7,009 nucleotides of DNA, taken from contig JAEYNI010000039.1 of NCBI GenBank assembly GCA_023412635.1, positions 1-7,009 of the forward strand, read 5' to 3'. Positions 4,024-7,009 of the stretch are shown piece after piece. The notes under the pieces are model-generated. The model searched no databases and was not told the DNA's origin. It saw only the letters and a list, made by a program, of their open reading frames with translations. Made by a program: the position numbers and the translations under genes. The DNA comes from Bacillota bacterium (GTDB lineage Bacteria > Bacillota > Clostridia > Acetivibrionales > DSM-1351). Within the stretch, counting starts at the first letter, position 1; each line of letters opens with the position of its first letter.

Positions 4024-6219
4024 ATGGCTAGCCCAAATATTACAATTAAGAAACGACTTCTTTTTGTCCTTGGAGTATTCACTTTTTTTACTGCTTTTCT
4101 GATATTCAGAATTGGCTGGATTCAAATAGCCAATGGACAGGAATATCAGCAAAAGGCATACGAACAGCAGACTAATAACCGTACAATAAGCCCTAAAAGA
4201 GGTACAATTTATGATAGAAATATGAAACCGCTGGCTATAAGCGGGTCGGTTGAGACCATAACAATTAATCCTGAAATGGTCAGGGATTCAAACAAAGATA
4301 TTGATTCAATTGCAAGCGGACTTGCCGAGATACTCGGTATGCAAAAAGAAACAATAGTAAAGAAAATCAACAGGAATACACAGTACGAGCTGATAAAACA
4401 AAAAGTTGATAAGGAAATCGGAACCAAAGTCCGCGAATGGAAAAAAACCAACGAAATCAAAGGAATATATATTGATGAAGATACTAAGAGATTCTATCCC
4501 AATGGAAATCTGGCCGCACACATTATTGGTTTTACAAATATAGACAACGATGGAATTGACGGTGTGGAAAAAATAATGGAACAGTATTTGAAGGGGATAC
4601 CCGGTAAAATACTTAGTGAAGTGGATGCCAGTGGTATGGAATTGTCAATGGGTGAGGAAAAGTATATTCAACCCCAGGATGGACATGACGTAGTACTAAC
4701 CATTGATGAAACTATTCAGTATTTTGCTGAAAAAGCCTTGGAAAAAGCCATCTCGGACAATAATGTCATTAACGGTGGAACAGCTATAGTTATGGACCCG
4801 AGGAACGGAGAAATCCTGGCGCTTACCTCAAAACCGGATTTTGATCTGAATAACCCTAGAGCAGCACCAAAGGGCAAGGATTCGGCAAACTGGACCGGAA
4901 CATCACTTGAAGATGTTCAGTATCTCCAAAAAACCGTTTGGAGAAATAAAGCTGTTGTAGATACATATGAGCCGGGATCAACCTTTAAACCCGTTACTGC
5001 CGCTGCAGGACTTGAGGAAGGTGCAATAACGCCTGAAACTCAAGTTACAGATGCAACAGTAAAGATTGCAGGGCACAGCATAAATTGCTGGAAGCCTAAT
5101 GCCCATCTTCATGAAACTTTCAGAGAAGGTGTTTATAACTCCTGTAATCCTGTTTTTGTAAGACTGTCCCAGAAGGTCGGAATAGACAAATTTTACAGTT
5201 ATATCAGAGCCTTTGGGTTCAACAAGAAAACAGGTATTGACCTACCCGGAGAGGCATCGAGTATTATACATACAAAACCTACTGAAATAGATATGGCAAC
5301 GGCTTCCTTCGGACAGCGTTTTCAGATAACGCCGATCCAGCTCATTCAAGCATACGGAGCAATAGCCAATGGAGGAGATCTAATAACTCCTCACGTTGTT
5401 AAGGAAGTTGTCGACGATTCTGGAAATGTTATAAAGAGATATGAACCGAAGGTTGTAAGAAGTGTAATTTCGCGTCAGACTTCCGACACTTTGAAGGATA
5501 TACTAAAGGGTGTTGTAGACGTAGGTACAGGTAAGAATGCGCGTATACCGGGTTATAAAATCGGTGGAAAAACCGGTACCTCCGAAACAAGAGAAAATGA
5601 ACAGCTCCTTGTAAAGGGCAAAAACAAAAGGTATATTGTTTCATTTTCAGCTATAGCACCAACAGATAATCCTGTCATATGCGTTTTAGTGGTATTGGAT
5701 TACCCCGATGTATATAATCCCGGTGGTGGTATGCTGGTTGCTCCTGTGGTGGGGAAGCTGATTGATGAGATATTAACCTACAAAGGTATAGAAAAAGATT
5801 ACACCGAAGAGGACAAGAAGCTTCTGAAACAGGAGGTTCAGGTGCCTGATGTCAAGGGAAAAACAGTTGAAGAAGCTATCAAACTGTTGAAACAAAATAA
5901 GCTGGAGTATAAAATAGAAGGAAGCAACAAGGATATGAAAGCAATAGTACAGGAACAGACACCAAAAACAACTGCCGTTCTGCATGAAAAGTCCTTGGTT
6001 ATTCTTTATACCTACAAACCAAAGAACGAAGCCGAGGCAATGGTTCCTGATGTTAAGAACAGGACCATAGATGAAGCAACTCAGGCATTCAGAAAAGCCG
6101 GCATTAATATTGTGATAAACGGAACAGGTACAGCAGTAAGTCAAGGGGTTGAAGCTGGTAAGACGGTCAAAAAAGGATCGGTGGTAGAAGTAACTTTCAG
6201 AAATATTTTTGAAGATTAG
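4024..6219 (+). CDS. ftsI: Class B penicillin-binding protein (FtsI/PBP2B/SpoVD group) with two PASTA domains
   Basis: This is a D,D-transpeptidase that cross-links peptidoglycan outside the membrane, in partnership with a SEDS polymerase. At 731 aa it has an N-terminal membrane anchor (about 11-33) and the PBP dimerisation domain (about 56-205, with RGTIYDRN at 59-66). The transpeptidase domain (about 250-580) holds all three active-site motifs: S319-T-F-K322, S373-C-N375 and K516-T-G518. Two C-terminal PASTA domains follow (about 606-664 and 672-726, each opening with VPDVK). Two PASTA domains resemble B. subtilis PBP2B (division) more than SpoVD, which has one. In clostridia the dcw-cluster enzyme is often named SpoVD, so a role in septation, spore cortex or both stays open. 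The ATG has GGAGG eight bases upstream. murE follows after 48 nt with no terminator. Confidence 0.94.
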   Translation: MASPNITIKKRLLFVLGVFTFFTAFLIFRIGWIQIANGQEYQQKAYEQQTNNRTISPKRGTIYDRNMKPLAISGSVETITINPEMVRDSNKDIDSIASGLAEILGMQKETIVKKINRNTQYELIKQKVDKEIGTKVREWKKTNEIKGIYIDEDTKRFYPNGNLAAHIIGFTNIDNDGIDGVEKIMEQYLKGIPGKILSEVDASGMELSMGEEKYIQPQDGHDVVLTIDETIQYFAEKALEKAISDNNVINGGTAIVMDPRNGEILALTSKPDFDLNNPRAAPKGKDSANWTGTSLEDVQYLQKTVWRNKAVVDTYEPGSTFKPVTAAAGLEEGAITPETQVTDATVKIAGHSINCWKPNAHLHETFREGVYNSCNPVFVRLSQKVGIDKFYSYIRAFGFNKKTGIDLPGEASSIIHTKPTEIDMATASFGQRFQITPIQLIQAYGAIANGGDLITPHVVKEVVDDSGNVIKRYEPKVVRSVISRQTSDTLKDILKGVVDVGTGKNARIPGYKIGGKTGTSETRENEQLLVKGKNKRYIVSFSAIAPTDNPVICVLVVLDYPDVYNPGGGMLVAPVVGKLIDEILTYKGIEKDYTEEDKKLLKQEVQVPDVKGKTVEEAIKLLKQNKLEYKIEGSNKDMKAIVQEQTPKTTAVLHEKSLVILYTYKPKNEAEAMVPDVKNRTIDEATQAFRKAGINIVINGTGTAVSQGVEAGKTVKKGSVVEVTFRNIFED

Positions 6220-6254
6220 AAATTTTGGCTACAATTTTTAGTGAATGCATATAT

Positions 6255-6270
6255 GGAGGTGCAGGTTGTG
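6255..6270 (+). promoter_or_regulatory. Ribosome binding site and GTG start of murE
   Basis: GGAGGTG (6255-6261) lies six bases before GTG at 6268. This start gives M-I-L-S-D-L-I, the usual MurE beginning. No in-frame ATG is nearby that would keep this conserved N-terminus. Confidence 0.85.
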
Positions 6271-7009
6271 ATACTGAGTGATTTAATTAGTGGTTTAAAC
6301 ATAAAAAGCATACAAGGCAGTCTGGATTTGGAGATAGACGGTGTGGCCTATGACTCAAGAAAAACAAGACAGGGCGTATTGTTTGTATGTATAGAAGGAA
6401 CAGTAGTCGATGGACATCAGTTTATTAATGATGCAATAGAAAACGGTACAAGGGCCTTTCTGGTTCAAAAGCCGGTGGAAGTTCCAGAGGGAATCACTAC
6501 CATAGAAATAGAGGATACAAGGTACGGTTTGGCAAGTGTATCTGCTGCTTTATTAGGGCACCCTTCTAAAAAGCTCAATCTGATAGGAATAACAGGTACC
6601 AAAGGGAAAACTACAACAACGTACATGGTAAAGTCTATTCTTGAAGCAGCCGGCCACAAAATGGGCTTAATAGGAACTGTCGCCAATCTTATTGGAAATG
6701 AAATACTTTATACCTCCAGAACTACTCCTGAATCCTTTGATCTTCAGAGCCTGTTCAGTGATATGGTTGAAAAAAGTGTGAATACCGCAGTAATGGAGGT
6801 GTCCTCCCAGGGATTGGAACTCCACAGGGTTGCCGGTTGTGATTTTGATGTGGGTGTATTCACAAACTTCTCAAGAGATCACATTGGTCCAAAAGAGCAT
6901 GCAACCATAGAAGACTATTTTAACGCCAAGGCAAAGCTTTTTAAAATGTGCAGGCAGGCTGTTATAAACATTGATAATGAAGCTGGCAGAAAGATGGCCG
7001 AACTGGCGG
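6268..7009 (+). CDS. murE: UDP-N-acetylmuramyl-tripeptide synthetase MurE (5' part, cut by window end)
   Basis: MurE is the cytoplasmic ATP-dependent ligase that adds the third residue (meso-diaminopimelate or L-lysine) to UDP-MurNAc-L-Ala-D-Glu. The window holds 247 codons plus one base, about half of a normal gene, read openly to the edge. The N-terminal substrate domain shows AYDSRK (27-32) and GVLFVCIEG (36-44). The ATP loop is GITGTKGKTTTT (107-118). TTPE (152-155) and MEVSSQGLELHRV (176-188) follow, and YFNAKAKLF (217-225) contains K221 at the place of the carbamylated lysine. The usual DHLDYHG-type segment reads DHIGPKEH here (204-211). The amino-acid choice cannot be told because the C-terminal DNPR-type motif is outside the window. 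The gene is probably co-transcribed with the PBP gene 48 nt upstream. Confidence 0.95.
   Translation, partial: MILSDLISGLNIKSIQGSLDLEIDGVAYDSRKTRQGVLFVCIEGTVVDGHQFINDAIENGTRAFLVQKPVEVPEGITTIEIEDTRYGLASVSAALLGHPSKKLNLIGITGTKGKTTTTYMVKSILEAAGHKMGLIGTVANLIGNEILYTSRTTPESFDLQSLFSDMVEKSVNTAVMEVSSQGLELHRVAGCDFDVGVFTNFSRDHIGPKEHATIEDYFNAKAKLFKMCRQAVINIDNEAGRKMAELA

Noticed and set aside
3928..4152. A 74-codon reading frame on the minus strand at the start of the PBP gene.
   Set aside because: It overlaps the N-terminal coding region of the PBP, has no family features, and looks like a by-product of AT-rich spacer plus antisense of a membrane segment.
5773..6144. A 123-codon minus-strand frame opposite the PASTA domains.
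   Set aside because: It lies wholly inside the well-supported PBP gene, and its Cys/Phe/Leu-rich product is typical of antisense of Lys/Glu-rich coding sequence.

Overview
The window is a stretch of a low-GC, endospore-former-type Firmicute chromosome, most likely a Clostridia member of the Ruminiclostridium/Clostridium type. This rests on the AT-rich base use, very AT-rich spacers, GGAGG-type ribosome binding sites, TTG and GTG starts, and the character of the proteins. Genus is inference; no database search was possible. All genes are on the + strand, and they form the front end of the division and cell-wall (dcw) cluster.

Layout. (1) 38-1171 is a SEDS-family peptidoglycan polymerase, closest to RodA, closed by a strong intrinsic terminator at 1201-1237. 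(2) 1238-1374 is a compact control region for mraZ: a 17-bp-spaced sigma-A-type promoter, three 10-bp-phased AAGTGG boxes just downstream of the -10 (the expected MraZ operator), and a long hairpin in the leader. (3) mraZ (TTG start) and rsmH follow closely, 30 nt apart. (4) 2779-3177 is a 399-nt spacer of about 59 % A and 20 % G+C in the part counted. It carries ten exact CAAAAG hexamers, then a terminator-like hairpin with a competing alternative pairing. (5) 3178-3708 is an FtsL-like bitopic division protein. (6) 3709-4023 is a 315-nt AT-rich spacer with a terminator at 3798-3839 and only weak promoter candidates. (7) 4024-6219 is a class B penicillin-binding protein of the FtsI/PBP2B/SpoVD group with two PASTA domains. 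(8) 6268 to the window end is the first 247 codons of murE.

How the genes fit together. MurE makes peptidoglycan precursor in the cytoplasm. The SEDS protein and the class B PBP are the two kinds of enzyme that pair to polymerise and cross-link glycan. The FtsL-like protein is a divisome scaffold. RsmH methylates 16S rRNA, and MraZ is the cluster's own DNA-binding regulator. The protein-coding content is ordinary for the cluster. The unusual part is the non-coding DNA: the cluster is split by terminators into at least three units, and the ftsL leader holds a dense short-motif array that I cannot assign to any known element.
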